A DNA stretch of 64,000 bases from Bacteroidota bacterium (GTDB taxonomy: Bacteria; Bacteroidota; Ignavibacteria; UBA10030): contig JAOAFT010000005.1 in the NCBI GenBank assembly GCA_026416125.1, positions 56,594-120,593 on the forward strand. Reading direction: 5' to 3'. Position 1 is the first letter of the stretch, and every line of letters begins with the position of its first letter. Positions 1-9,124 of this stretch are shown one piece after another. The notes beneath the pieces are model-generated. The model was not told the origin of the DNA, did no database searches, and saw nothing but the letters and a program-made list of their open reading frames with translations. Made by a program: the position numbers and the translations under genes.

Positions 1-3000
1 ACTCTGTGAGAAATGCGTTGTAGAGTTCATCGGTTGCACCACCGGTTAATCGTTCAAGTTCTTGACTTGTTCGATTCTTTTTTAGTAACCGTGTTTCAAC
101 AATACTTTCTGCAGCTCGAATAAGGTCCGAACGGTGTCGTTCTTGTGACTTTCGTACATGGTAGAGTAAGTTTGCATACTCATTGACTGGGAGTGTGCGC
201 AATCGCTCTGAAACATTGCTTTGAAATGTACGAAGATCTCCACCGCGAAAAATTCCAAGCAACGGGGTAACTGCGTGTTGAATGCTCTTTCGCGTCGCAG
301 GCGGGAGATATCCACGAAATCTCTTCTCACTATCACGCGACTGTATGAAAGCAACTTCCCCTGCAACAGGTGAATAGTACCCCCCCTGTCGTTGCATGGG
401 TTCACCGCATCCAATCTTTATACGAACTTTTTCTGTAATTCCATGATTTGCAAGCCAAACATGAAGATCGTACTTCGCTTTCATGTAAAACGCTGCAGCT
501 GGAGCCTCACCAATTTGTTGGCTTAAGTCGGAACCAGCGATGAATATCTCACACAAGATTTCGGTAAACCGTTCTTGTGGAGTTTGTGTACTCCGTCTGC
601 TTTGCGTTGCATAATCCCATACATGGTCAAGATATTGCCCAATATTTTTTACGGATACTACATCTTCAAACAATGGAATTGACCACACAGATGGTAACTC
701 TGCGTCAGGATGTTCTCGTTGTGTTTGCTCTCTTCGAGCACGGAGTTTCCGTTCTAAACTTATAAGTGCTTCTGGTTTTGTCGACAAACTAATTTGGATT
801 GCTAGCACCATGCCAGCATTCCCATAACTTCCACAGATTGCATTAATTTCATGAATGTTATAGACAGTGGTGTCGACTGCAAACTGATCTCGAGCTGTAA
901 TCATTCCCTGTTGTATACGCGGTGTAATAACTACTCGCTGAAGTATATCCCTATATTGTATGACTTCATTAAGTAGTTCCTCGTCAAATCGGTGTTCAAC
1001 AATGATAGGAATAAGAGCATGGAGTTGTTTCCTGAGCTTTTTATTTAGGACAAAGTAGTATTCGAGCATTCTTTTGCGTTGTGCTCGGAGCTCGAGCATT
1101 TTTCGTTCATATCGATCATTATGTTGCCACAGCACTTTCACCGGATCACGTCGGAGGTGGAGTTTCGTGGCTAGCGTTTTTAATGGTGTCATCGGTACTG
1201 CAAAAGGTAACACCCCACGGTACCGTAATTCAAGCTGATGGGTTAACGATGTAATCTCATCTAAGAGCTCAGTAAACCGCTCGTTCCGTTCAGAGAGATG
1301 CTCTAATTCAAACAGTATATCACTACTTACAGGTGCTTTTGGTTCCACACGTTGAATAGAATAGAGGATGCGGGCCATTTTCCGCACATTTTCCATAACA
1401 ACAGATGCTACAAGTCTGTGTCCTTGTCCTGATGGTCTGTTACTACCGTCCCAGTCACTCCAAAACGAAATGAGTGTGGGAATCTCATCGTTTGAAAATA
1501 GCTTTGCAAAACATTCTCCACGTACGAGCGTTGCATAATCGAGGAGAATTTCATCAGCTTCATCTTTAGACGAAATTGATACGTTGATCCCAATAAATTC
1601 ATCGTAGAAGGACTGTGTTACTCTCTCAAGTAACTCTTGCGGTGGTTTTTGATTCTTTAGGAAAATTGAAATTACTTCATTGAGAAGTAATTCCGTTTTC
1701 AGTGAGTACATTTGAGTTGGGTGAACTGTACGATCGTGTGTTCTAAGCCTAAAGAGTTCCCGTCGGCGTTCGAGAGAGTCCTTCATAAATTCACGATCGA
1801 GTCTTGTTTCTAATGAGCGTCCATTATCTTGCAAAGTTTGGCGTATGAGTTCTTCCTGTAGCAAAGCTCGATCAAGTAATTGGGTTCTGAACTGTTCTAA
1901 CCGTTGTGGAAGGAAAGTACTAAGAAATTCACGATACGCTGTTTCAACGTTGTCCCCAACCAACTTTACAAAGTAATGCCCAAAGGATTTTGACGCTCCA
2001 CGTTCATAGAGATACTGTGAGAATTCTTCCCACAACCGAGATAATTCTCGTTCACGTTGTGCTTTTGAAACAGTTTTCGTAAGAGGCAAACAAATCCTGT
2101 TGTACTGTGCTGACTCATCACTGATAAGTCTATTCAAATGGATAAGGAGTGTCCGTGTTTTATAGAGGAGTGTCTCTGCGCCATCAACACCGCCTAATGT
2201 GAGACGAAATGTTGTTCGACCTGCTTCATATCCGGCTTCAGTACGAGCAAAAGTCGATAGTGGAAGCATTCCAATACCTCGTCGAGCTAAGCTCGAGGCA
2301 AGCCAGTCGAGCGATAAGCCAGAAGGCAACAATTCAATTTTGAGTAGTGGGTACATACTCCCTGTGGGAGGAATAATCGATATTTTATACGGATTCCGTT
2401 CTGCTGGGAGTTGGCGCGAAGCTTCGCACAGTGCTTCAGTCCGTTCACAGAACAATGAATTCCGAAGTCGCCAGTACGCTTCTACAGCCTCTTTACTTCC
2501 ACGGTAAAATAAATAGCAGAGAAAAATGGCACTGTAGTTCGGTGTAATACGCTGAGTTATTTCTACGAACTGTCGACGCGTTGCCTCTTGCGGAATCTCA
2601 ACAACAGCAAGTCTTGCACCAGCAAGACAATCAGTCTTCGACATGGAGTGTACTGTAATAACGGACTGTGCCTGAGCACTTGTACATTCACCGCGTTGGA
2701 CTAACTCGTGAGCAATTTCACGAACTGTTTTTATATGTGGCAATTCGCGTACCGGCGCCACATTTTGGTAGGATAAATCGTCAATGACAGTGATTCCATG
2801 TGTTAAGCAGTACGATACAAGTTTTCGAATTTGATGTTCACTGAAAATCCTCCCAGTTGCATTGTGTGGATTGTTGATAACAAGTGCACCATACAATGGC
2901 CAAGATGGATATTCACGACATAATGCTTCAATCTTTTCAATAATCCCTTCTGCATCGAGTTCATACTCTGACGTGAGTGGCACAGCATGAACAACAGGAA

Positions 3001-4477
3001 AACATTGTTCGTACGACCAACTCAAATCAGGAATAACAACCTCCCGTATCCCACAGTGAAAACCAAGAACTCCAAGGGCAGTACGCGACGATCCACTCAC
3101 AATTGTACAGGCACGTGGATCATACTGTGGTTGATGCTTAAGAAATACCGCCAAGAAACTCCGTTGAAGAGTATTGAGCCACTCATCATTCTCGATATTG
3201 GTAAAGAATTGTTCGAGTAGTGTGTACACATCGAGTGAACCAAACTCATCGAGGTATGAAGTACTCCATTTCTTTGTAAGGTATGTGGTGAATCGCTCAG
3301 TTTTTATTGCTATTTTCCCAATGTATGTGTCAAGAAACTCTGCGTATGAGTCTACAGCTGTTGTAATCGCTCTTTCGATGCTTTTCAGATTTGCTTCGAA
3401 CGATTCACTTACATATGAAGAGTGTGTAAATCCTTCGAAAACTGGTACCACAGAAAGATTGTGTGAGTCGCTGCAAGTTGGGAAGTACCGTTCTCGATAT
3501 TCCAACAATGTTATGAGTAATTCAACTTCTGCAGCAGAGGGTGTCCCCTTTAAGTTAAAGTGTACATTCTCAACAACATTCAAAAAATCAGCATTACCAA
3601 GTAGAAATACAATAGATAGTTTTCGAAGATAGGGTGAAAAAATTCCGGGTGTAAGAAACCGCACAACGCGATGTACAAGTTTCGCTTCTCGAGCAAGCGA
3701 CAAATGATTTGGTACGTCGTTGACCTCAAGGAAAAATAGAGGATATTCAATGCTTTGAGTCCGATAATATCGACGAGTCTTTTCTGTAACACGGTCACCC
3801 AAGACGATAAATGTTGGTTGACTCTTCTGAGATCGGCAGTATTCCTGAACGTACGCTCGTGCTTCGTCCTCGTCCTCTGGAAGGGATTGAAATATCAAGT
3901 TCGGCAATTCTTGCAACAGTGGTGAGATGGTGTACCTATAGAGAAGTATCTGAACTGGTACATCCACCATGTACTCATTGAGTGCAAAGAAAAAAATTCG
4001 AAGCGCTTCATGGATACCTCCCGAAGCAAGAATCATTTCACGTCGTCCGGATTGTTCACCGGTATCATACTCAAGCGGCTCCTGTTGGTTCTTCAGCCAA
4101 TCACAGAGTGCCTTAATTAGCGCATGTGGATTCTTTCGAGCGTACCCTCCACGAGGCATATATGGTGAACTCTTTTGGATGGTTCGCACAAGATACTCGA
4201 GCTTATGCTTTTCTTCTTTTCCCCAACCAAGATAATCTAGAATTTCATTGAGTGATTGTTCGTTTAAATCTTCCCTTTGCACATCGATACCGAGTGCAAT
4301 ACGGAGAAAAGTTGAAGAGAGCCGACTATCTTGTAACGGATTTCCAATGTGAAAATTAATGCGCTCTTCCGGAGCAACGGAGGATGCTGCAGTAATTTCA
4401 CTAATTTCCGACACACGAGCTGATTTAACTGGCTTCAGTCGGAATGCATGATTTGTCTCATTCACGTTCTGTACCAT
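1..4477 (-). CDS. Aminotransferase-phosphoenolpyruvate carboxylase fusion protein (3' end outside window)
   Basis: The reading frame is open from an ATG at 4477 to the left edge, at least 1492 codons, so the C-terminus is missing. Residues about 350-780 form a fold-type I PLP aminotransferase: NNPHNATG near 537, IDDLSYQ near 564, the PLP-lysine motif SMSKTDCLAGAR with Lys614, and the substrate-carboxylate Arg758 in FRLTLGG. Residues 30-330 look like a further, lysine-less aminotransferase-like segment. From about 790 the chain resembles PEP carboxylase: TVHPTQ with His919 (family TAHPTE), SDWDGSN near 1007 (family GGDRDGN), IPLFED, AGSDLSQQIG near 1314 (family GYSDSxKD) and GCGEPMQRQGG near 1356 (family GRGGxxGRGG). 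The last deviates at positions that are normally catalytic. Predicted chemistry is PEP to oxaloacetate, then transamination to aspartate. No clear Shine-Dalgarno is seen. It lies 34 bases after the SPFH gene, probably in one operon. The domain calls are firm; the joint activity is inference. Confidence 0.8.
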   Translation of the reverse strand, partial: MVQNVNETNHAFRLKPVKSARVSEISEITAASSVAPEERINFHIGNPLQDSRLSSTFLRIALGIDVQREDLNEQSLNEILDYLGWGKEEKHKLEYLVRTIQKSSPYMPRGGYARKNPHALIKALCDWLKNQQEPLEYDTGEQSGRREMILASGGIHEALRIFFFALNEYMVDVPVQILLYRYTISPLLQELPNLIFQSLPEDEDEARAYVQEYCRSQKSQPTFIVLGDRVTEKTRRYYRTQSIEYPLFFLEVNDVPNHLSLAREAKLVHRVVRFLTPGIFSPYLRKLSIVFLLGNADFLNVVENVHFNLKGTPSAAEVELLITLLEYRERYFPTCSDSHNLSVVPVFEGFTHSSYVSESFEANLKSIERAITTAVDSYAEFLDTYIGKIAIKTERFTTYLTKKWSTSYLDEFGSLDVYTLLEQFFTNIENDEWLNTLQRSFLAVFLKHQPQYDPRACTIVSGSSRTALGVLGFHCGIREVVIPDLSWSYEQCFPVVHAVPLTSEYELDAEGIIEKIEALCREYPSWPLYGALVINNPHNATGRIFSEHQIRKLVSYCLTHGITVIDDLSYQNVAPVRELPHIKTVREIAHELVQRGECTSAQAQSVITVHSMSKTDCLAGARLAVVEIPQEATRRQFVEITQRITPNYSAIFLCYLFYRGSKEAVEAYWRLRNSLFCERTEALCEASRQLPAERNPYKISIIPPTGSMYPLLKIELLPSGLSLDWLASSLARRGIGMLPLSTFARTEAGYEAGRTTFRLTLGGVDGAETLLYKTRTLLIHLNRLISDESAQYNRICLPLTKTVSKAQRERELSRLWEEFSQYLYERGASKSFGHYFVKLVGDNVETAYREFLSTFLPQRLEQFRTQLLDRALLQEELIRQTLQDNGRSLETRLDREFMKDSLERRRELFRLRTHDRTVHPTQMYSLKTELLLNEVISIFLKNQKPPQELLERVTQSFYDEFIGINVSISSKDEADEILLDYATLVRGECFAKLFSNDEIPTLISFWSDWDGSNRPSGQGHRLVASVVMENVRKMARILYSIQRVEPKAPVSSDILFELEHLSERNERFTELLDEITSLTHQLELRYRGVLPFAVPMTPLKTLATKLHLRRDPVKVLWQHNDRYERKMLELRAQRKRMLEYYFVLNKKLRKQLHALIPIIVEHRFDEELLNEVIQYRDILQRVVITPRIQQGMITARDQFAVDTTVYNIHEINAICGSYGNAGMVLAIQISLSTKPEALISLERKLRARREQTQREHPDAELPSVWSIPLFEDVVSVKNIGQYLDHVWDYATQSRRSTQTPQERFTEILCEIFIAGSDLSQQIGEAPAAAFYMKAKYDLHVWLANHGITEKVRIKIGCGEPMQRQGGYYSPVAGEVAFIQSRDSEKRFRGYLPPATRKSIQHAVTPLLGIFRGGDLRTFQSNVSERLRTLPVNEYANLLYHVRKSQERHRSDLIRAAESIVETRLLKKNRTSQELERLTGGATDELYNAFLTE

Positions 4478-4511
4478 TACACTGTAGGAACACGAGTGGA
4501 GCCTAGTTCTT

Positions 4512-5489
4512 TCACTTATTCATTTCTTTTTGCTGGTTTGCCTTTCCTTCAAGTGCCTTTGCAAGAAGTGTTTGGAACATCCCAAGCAATTCGGCACCAC
4601 GAGAAAGTTCCTGGGGAGTCAAGGAGATAACAGTCCGAGCATTCTTTAAACTTTGACTTGCTTCTGCTAATCGTGCTGCTTGCGGTGTAAGCATCAACAA
4701 TTCCGGACTACTCTTAAGAAGTTCAAGCTCTTCGCGTTCAAATGCAAGCCGCATCCGATTTCGCTCTAACTCATCTTGTAATTGCCGTTTCGCAATCTCA
4801 GATTCTTTCTCAAGCTCTTTTGCTTTCAGTTCTGCTTTCTTTAATGCCACAGCATGCTCCATTTCTGCAATTTCTTCGTCAGCTTTCAATTTTGCCTTCG
4901 CTGCAGCTGTTCGAGCTTCATTATTGAGTTTCTCGGTTTTCTCTAAAATTCGCGCTTGTTCTTGTTGACGTAGTGCTTCAGCAATTTGCGAATCCGTGGG
5001 TTCTAGTGATTGTACAACCAAAGAAATAAGCTCTACACCAAATTTCTCTTTCGTAATCCCACTCTTCGAATTTAAATACTCAAGGAGTCCTTGTGAAGAA
5101 AGAGCACTAATTTCTGTTCTCTCTGTGTATTCTTTAATCAATCCTTGGAGCAAAACTTGTACTTCTTCTGCGGCACGCGCAACAGCATCAGTATTCCAAC
5201 CTCCAACACGGATAAGTGCATGTATATATTCTAATGAAGGTGCAACGGATCCAAGTATTTTAACCCGTACTCCTAAATTCCCAGCAGCTGTCGCTTCAAC
5301 AGTCAACTGAATTGGTTGTGTCGTTCGTTTTATTGGTAAACTAAAATGACGTGGATAGAAAGATGCTTTCCGAATACCAATTTTCCCATCAGTTTCATAA
5401 AGTACAATAACTTCTGGTCTTCGTACCCGGTACTCAAAAAGGAATAGTAGTATACCACATACAACTAACACTCCAATAAGTATTTCCAT
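4512..5489 (-). CDS. SPFH-domain (band 7-like) membrane protein
   Basis: This 325-residue protein has one N-terminal membrane segment (about residues 3-19), a beta-rich region with SPFH/prohibitin-like character (about 30-180), and a long charged helical region rich in Ala, Glu and Lys (about 185-265) typical of flotillin or band-7 coiled coils. Proteins of this type form membrane-bound oligomeric scaffolds, and no enzyme motif is visible. The start is supported by a strong AAAGGAGG nine bases upstream of the ATG. It is the first gene before the aminotransferase-PEPC fusion and probably shares its transcript, so a membrane-scaffold role for the fusion enzyme is possible but unproven. Assignment to a specific SPFH subfamily is not possible by eye. 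Confidence 0.7.
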   Translation of the reverse strand: MEILIGVLVVCGILLFLFEYRVRRPEVIVLYETDGKIGIRKASFYPRHFSLPIKRTTQPIQLTVEATAAGNLGVRVKILGSVAPSLEYIHALIRVGGWNTDAVARAAEEVQVLLQGLIKEYTERTEISALSSQGLLEYLNSKSGITKEKFGVELISLVVQSLEPTDSQIAEALRQQEQARILEKTEKLNNEARTAAAKAKLKADEEIAEMEHAVALKKAELKAKELEKESEIAKRQLQDELERNRMRLAFEREELELLKSSPELLMLTPQAARLAEASQSLKNARTVISLTPQELSRGAELLGMFQTLLAKALEGKANQQKEMNK

Positions 5490-5556
5490 CGAATAGATCC
5501 TCCTTTAACTTGTAATCGTTTTTCGCGTTCTTCCTTCAGGTATGTAAATTTTCACC

Positions 5557-5599
5557 TAGGAAATACTACCCCCCACCCCGTTCAATATTGTATTTCCTA
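5557..5599. repeat. Perfect 10-bp inverted repeat upstream of the SPFH/PEPC-fusion operon
   Basis: Arms TAGGAAATAC (5557-5566) and GTATTTCCTA (5590-5599) are perfectly complementary and separated by 23 bases that include a run of C residues. The repeat lies 68-110 bases upstream of the SPFH start codon. There is no U-tract, so it is not an obvious terminator; an operator or a 5'-leader hairpin are both possible. The remaining sequence of the 5490-5778 gap holds no gene or RNA that I can recognise. Confidence 0.45.
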
Positions 5600-5778
5600 A
5601 TAAATTTTTGAAGATACCTCGCATTAGTACCCCTATAGAATAAAATAAGTTTTTTGATATTATCAAGCTTTTTCTAGTCACTTAAACAATTTCAGTAAAA
5701 TTTTTAGATCGCACTTCTCCAAGGTTTACAATGACCTTTTGAGAATAGTGTTCACATACAACAGGATGATTGATTACT

Positions 5779-7983
5779 TCACACCGGTTTCAAATTTGCA
5801 TATCTCACAAGGAGTTGTTTTCTCCCAAAATGTTCGAATTCAACAATCGCTTTTTGTGATTCGCCCTTTCCATCTATAGCTAACACCTTTCCTACACCGA
5901 ATACATCGTGTTGGACACACACACCTCGTTTTAGAGTGACTGCACGCTGTGGTTCATGTTCATACGATGGTATTGGATCAACACACTCAAAGATATTTCT
6001 TCCTTGTTGAGCGTGCTTTTGTTGCACAACATTTTGAAATCCTTTTCGCTGTACATGTGATAGTCTGCGGTACTCTACTCGCTCCCCATGAATTTCTGAA
6101 AGGAATCGAGAGTGTTGAGGATATGTTACATCACCATATCGATACCGAAGTCGTGTATATGTAAGGTAGAGTTTCAATTCTGCCCTAGTAATGCCTACAT
6201 AGAACAATCGTCGTTCTTCCTCGATATCAAAGGTATCGACCGTTGAAGTATAGAAAGGGAGTAGCCCCTCTTCAAGACCTGCAATGAAAACCACAGGGAA
6301 CTCAAGTCCTTTACTCGCATGGAGTGTCATAAGCGTTATAGCATTTCGTCTTCCTTCCCATGTGTCAATGTCGGATACGAGTGCGACCTCTTCGAGAAAA
6401 TCTTCAAGCGTGGTATTGGGATTGTCATGAGTATATTCAGATAAAGCTGACAGTAATTCTTGAACATTTTCCCATCTGTTACGAGCTTCGAGAGTTTGTT
6501 CTTCTTTAAATATCTTTAAGATACCAAGCTCGTCAACAAGTGCCCGCGCCCATTCGCTCAACGACATACTAGTACGGAGACCATCGTATTTTTTTAAAAA
6601 CGATAAAAATAATGTAATCGATTGTTTTGCTCGGTCAGTTATATCGGGTACACTGTCGATTTGACAAAGAACATCGTAAAGCTTCAGCGAATGTTTCTCT
6701 GCAAAACGCCGAATGTGTTCAACGGATGCGTCACCAATACCTCGTGGAGGATAGTTTATAATCCGAAGCAAACTTTCTTCATCATACGGATTAGTAAGTA
6801 CACGAAAGTATGCAAGAAGATCTTTAATTTCCTTTCGTTCATAGAAGCGTATTCCACCGACGATTTCATATGGTATACCATTCCGACGGAATGCATCTTC
6901 AAGCGCTCGCGACTGGGCATTCGTTCGATAAAGTACAACAAAGTCTTTTAAATCTAATTTCCGTCGGTGGAGTTCTTTCTGTATAGCACGAACAATTTGT
7001 ACTCCTTCATCTTTTTCATCGCTGCATTCAAGTACTGTAACAGGATCGCCTTCTGCATTATCTGTCCAAAGCTCTTTCTTTAGCTGGTGCACATTATAAC
7101 GAATCAAACGATCAGCAACTGATATGATCGTTTTCGTAGAGCGGTAGTTCTGTTCGAGTCGAAACACTCTACAATCAGAATAATCTTTTTCAAAGTTTAG
7201 AATATTTTGAATATCAGCACCACGAAATGAATATATACTTTGGGCATCATCTCCTACAACTGCAATATTTCTATACCTTGCACCAAGGAGCTGAACCATT
7301 CGATATTGAGCTGGATTAGTATCCTGAAACTCATCGACGAGGATGTACCGAAAACGGTGTTGGTACTTTTCGAGTAAAGCAGGATACCGTTGAAACAGTA
7401 CGATAGGTTTAACCAGTAAATCATCAAAATCCATCGCATTACTTTCGTTAAGTTGCCTCTCGTACTCTTTATAGATTTCGGCAACTAAGTTATCAATCGT
7501 CTCTCTTGCCTCTTGTGCAACTTGTGCTGGCGTAAGGTACTGATTTTTTGCTACGCTTATTCGTGAACGTACAATGTGAGGGTGAAGCATTTGTGTTGAA
7601 ATATTCAATTTTTCCATTACCCGCTTAACAACACTCAGAGAATCGTCACTATCGTAAATAGAGAACGATCGCGTATACTGCAGCAGCATACTCTCTTTTC
7701 GTAATACCCTGGCAAACATTGAGTGAAATGTTCCCATCCAGAGATTTCGTGCCTCATTTCCAATGAGTGCTTGTATACGGGTTTTCATCTCATTCGCAGC
7801 TTTGTTCGTAAACGTGAGTGCAAGAATCTGTTCTGGTGGAACACCAAGAGTGAGAAGATATGCGACACGGTATGTAAGTACACGTGTTTTTCCACTCCCT
7901 GCACCGGCAATAACCATAACCGGGCCATCAATAGCTTCTACTGCTTGTCGTTGTACTGGATTAAGTTCTTGAAGGAATTTCAT
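5779..7983 (-). CDS. pcrA: ATP-dependent DNA helicase, PcrA/UvrD family
   Basis: This is a superfamily 1A 3'-5' helicase of nucleotide excision repair, mismatch repair and replication-fork maintenance. From the ATG at 7983 it has 734 residues, the usual PcrA length. The family motifs appear in order: Q-motif LNPVQRQA, Walker A GAGSGKTR, DEFQDTN (motif II), GDDAQSIYSFRGAD (III), QNYRST (IV), TLHASKGLEFP (V) and FYVGITRA (VI). The C-terminal residues (VCVQHDVFGVGKV onward) match the Tudor-like tail of PcrA that contacts RNA polymerase. A start 15 codons upstream is open, but the conserved sequence begins at MKFLQELNPVQ. The gene stands alone, divergent from the outer-membrane protein at 8159. 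Confidence 0.93.
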   Translation of the reverse strand: MKFLQELNPVQRQAVEAIDGPVMVIAGAGSGKTRVLTYRVAYLLTLGVPPEQILALTFTNKAANEMKTRIQALIGNEARNLWMGTFHSMFARVLRKESMLLQYTRSFSIYDSDDSLSVVKRVMEKLNISTQMLHPHIVRSRISVAKNQYLTPAQVAQEARETIDNLVAEIYKEYERQLNESNAMDFDDLLVKPIVLFQRYPALLEKYQHRFRYILVDEFQDTNPAQYRMVQLLGARYRNIAVVGDDAQSIYSFRGADIQNILNFEKDYSDCRVFRLEQNYRSTKTIISVADRLIRYNVHQLKKELWTDNAEGDPVTVLECSDEKDEGVQIVRAIQKELHRRKLDLKDFVVLYRTNAQSRALEDAFRRNGIPYEIVGGIRFYERKEIKDLLAYFRVLTNPYDEESLLRIINYPPRGIGDASVEHIRRFAEKHSLKLYDVLCQIDSVPDITDRAKQSITLFLSFLKKYDGLRTSMSLSEWARALVDELGILKIFKEEQTLEARNRWENVQELLSALSEYTHDNPNTTLEDFLEEVALVSDIDTWEGRRNAITLMTLHASKGLEFPVVFIAGLEEGLLPFYTSTVDTFDIEEERRLFYVGITRAELKLYLTYTRLRYRYGDVTYPQHSRFLSEIHGERVEYRRLSHVQRKGFQNVVQQKHAQQGRNIFECVDPIPSYEHEPQRAVTLKRGVCVQHDVFGVGKVLAIDGKGESQKAIVEFEHFGRKQLLVRYANLKPV

Positions 7984-8158
7984 AATCACCACATAGAAAA
8001 ACCGTGTGTAGTGTAAGAAATTTTTCATCTATGAGCAAGTAATGTGGTATCGTTTTGTATTTAGTATTTATCCTATACTTACACATAGAATAATTTTATA
8101 AATATCTTTATCTTGTAAAACAAGTAACTTTTAATCAAAAATACGAGGAATGGTTCTT

Positions 8159-8980
8159 ATGAAGGATATGATCGTTGTTTCCTTGATGATCATTTTTTTA
8201 ACATCACCGTCTCTCACACAAAGTTTCAATATTCTCTGTCCCTACATAGGTTCAATTACAAGTGAATACTCAAGCGATGTCCGACAAGTTCGATTGCACG
8301 ATAAGTCTTCAATGGCTGGAATCTTTTTTCAATCGATAACACCCGAAACATATCAATGGAACCTCTTTGGATACTACGCTCCTAACATCAACTACGGTAC
8401 TGTGTTCGGGGGACACATTGCTTTTGATTACTACGTCCCCCTTTGCTACTCTGAAAACAAACGTTCTTCTCAGAACATTGTTGCTGGATGTGGTTCAGAG
8501 TACATCCATATCAACATCGACGCAAACAACAACATTTCACCTTTTACTGATTTTACCATCTCGAACTCAATTACTGTTCCATACGTTCGAGCCGGTTACC
8601 AACACATCATCCACAGTACTCACTGGAGGATTTCTTTGTTTCCTTGGATCGGTGTTCAATATCAACATATCCGTGGTAAGCTCCGATTTGAAATGGATCC
8701 TCCTGGTCCAACGCCTTTATTCCGAAGAGAAGAAAACATCGGAAGCAATAAATATTTTGCTCTTACAGGTCTTAATGTCAATACACGTTTCTTTCACGTA
8801 CTTGAGATTGAAGCTAAATACTATGGTGCATTCCGAAACAACGAACACCACTCTAACGCATCGTGGATGGTTAACGTTTACTTATCCCGTTCACTGGGAC
8901 TTTCGTACAGAGGAAAGTATATAGAATTCTCAAATGGGTACGATATTTACAACATCGTTGGTATTGCACTAATACTGTAG
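8159..8980 (+). CDS. Predicted outer-membrane beta-barrel protein, function unknown
   Basis: I do not recognise the family. The 273-residue protein starts with a signal peptide (MKDMIVVSLMIIFLTSPSLTQ) and then shows alternating aromatic/polar strands with many Tyr, Asn and His residues, as in small outer-membrane barrels. The last strand ends in IVGIALIL. The ATG at 8159 is preferred over one at 8150 because GAGGA lies 9 bases before it and because it gives a clean signal peptide. The gene is single, divergent from the helicase, with an AT-rich upstream region. It could be a porin-like or structural envelope protein; no ligand can be proposed. Confidence 0.6.
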   Translation: MKDMIVVSLMIIFLTSPSLTQSFNILCPYIGSITSEYSSDVRQVRLHDKSSMAGIFFQSITPETYQWNLFGYYAPNINYGTVFGGHIAFDYYVPLCYSENKRSSQNIVAGCGSEYIHINIDANNNISPFTDFTISNSITVPYVRAGYQHIIHSTHWRISLFPWIGVQYQHIRGKLRFEMDPPGPTPLFRREENIGSNKYFALTGLNVNTRFFHVLEIEAKYYGAFRNNEHHSNASWMVNVYLSRSLGLSYRGKYIEFSNGYDIYNIVGIALIL

Positions 8981-9055
8981 ACCAATCTCGGTAACGTATC
9001 ACTCCCACATTATATAGCTATTTTTCGACGAACTCCGAAATTATACTGTGAAAAT

Positions 9056-9087
9056 TTTGCAGTTCATGGAAAAATTGGCTAAATTTG
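9056..9087 (+). promoter_or_regulatory. Candidate Bacteroidota-type promoter of glgA
   Basis: TTTG (9056-9059), a 20-base spacer and TAAATTTG (9080-9087) match the known Bacteroidota pattern of -33 TTTG and -7 TAnnTTTG. Transcription would start near 9093, about 30 bases before the glgA ATG. Chance matches are possible in this AT-rich sequence. Confidence 0.4.
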
Positions 9088-9124
9088 GAGGTAACGACTA
9101 TTACTATTAAATATGTGAAGGACT

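Noticed and set aside
2199..2507. Short frames in 1-4480 such as 2199-2507 (+) and 3174-3632 (+)
   Set aside because: They are shadows of the long minus-strand fusion gene, which runs off the left edge and carries clear family motifs.
4740..5310. Plus-strand frames inside the SPFH gene
   Set aside because: They overlap a well-supported gene with a strong SD and show no homology pattern.
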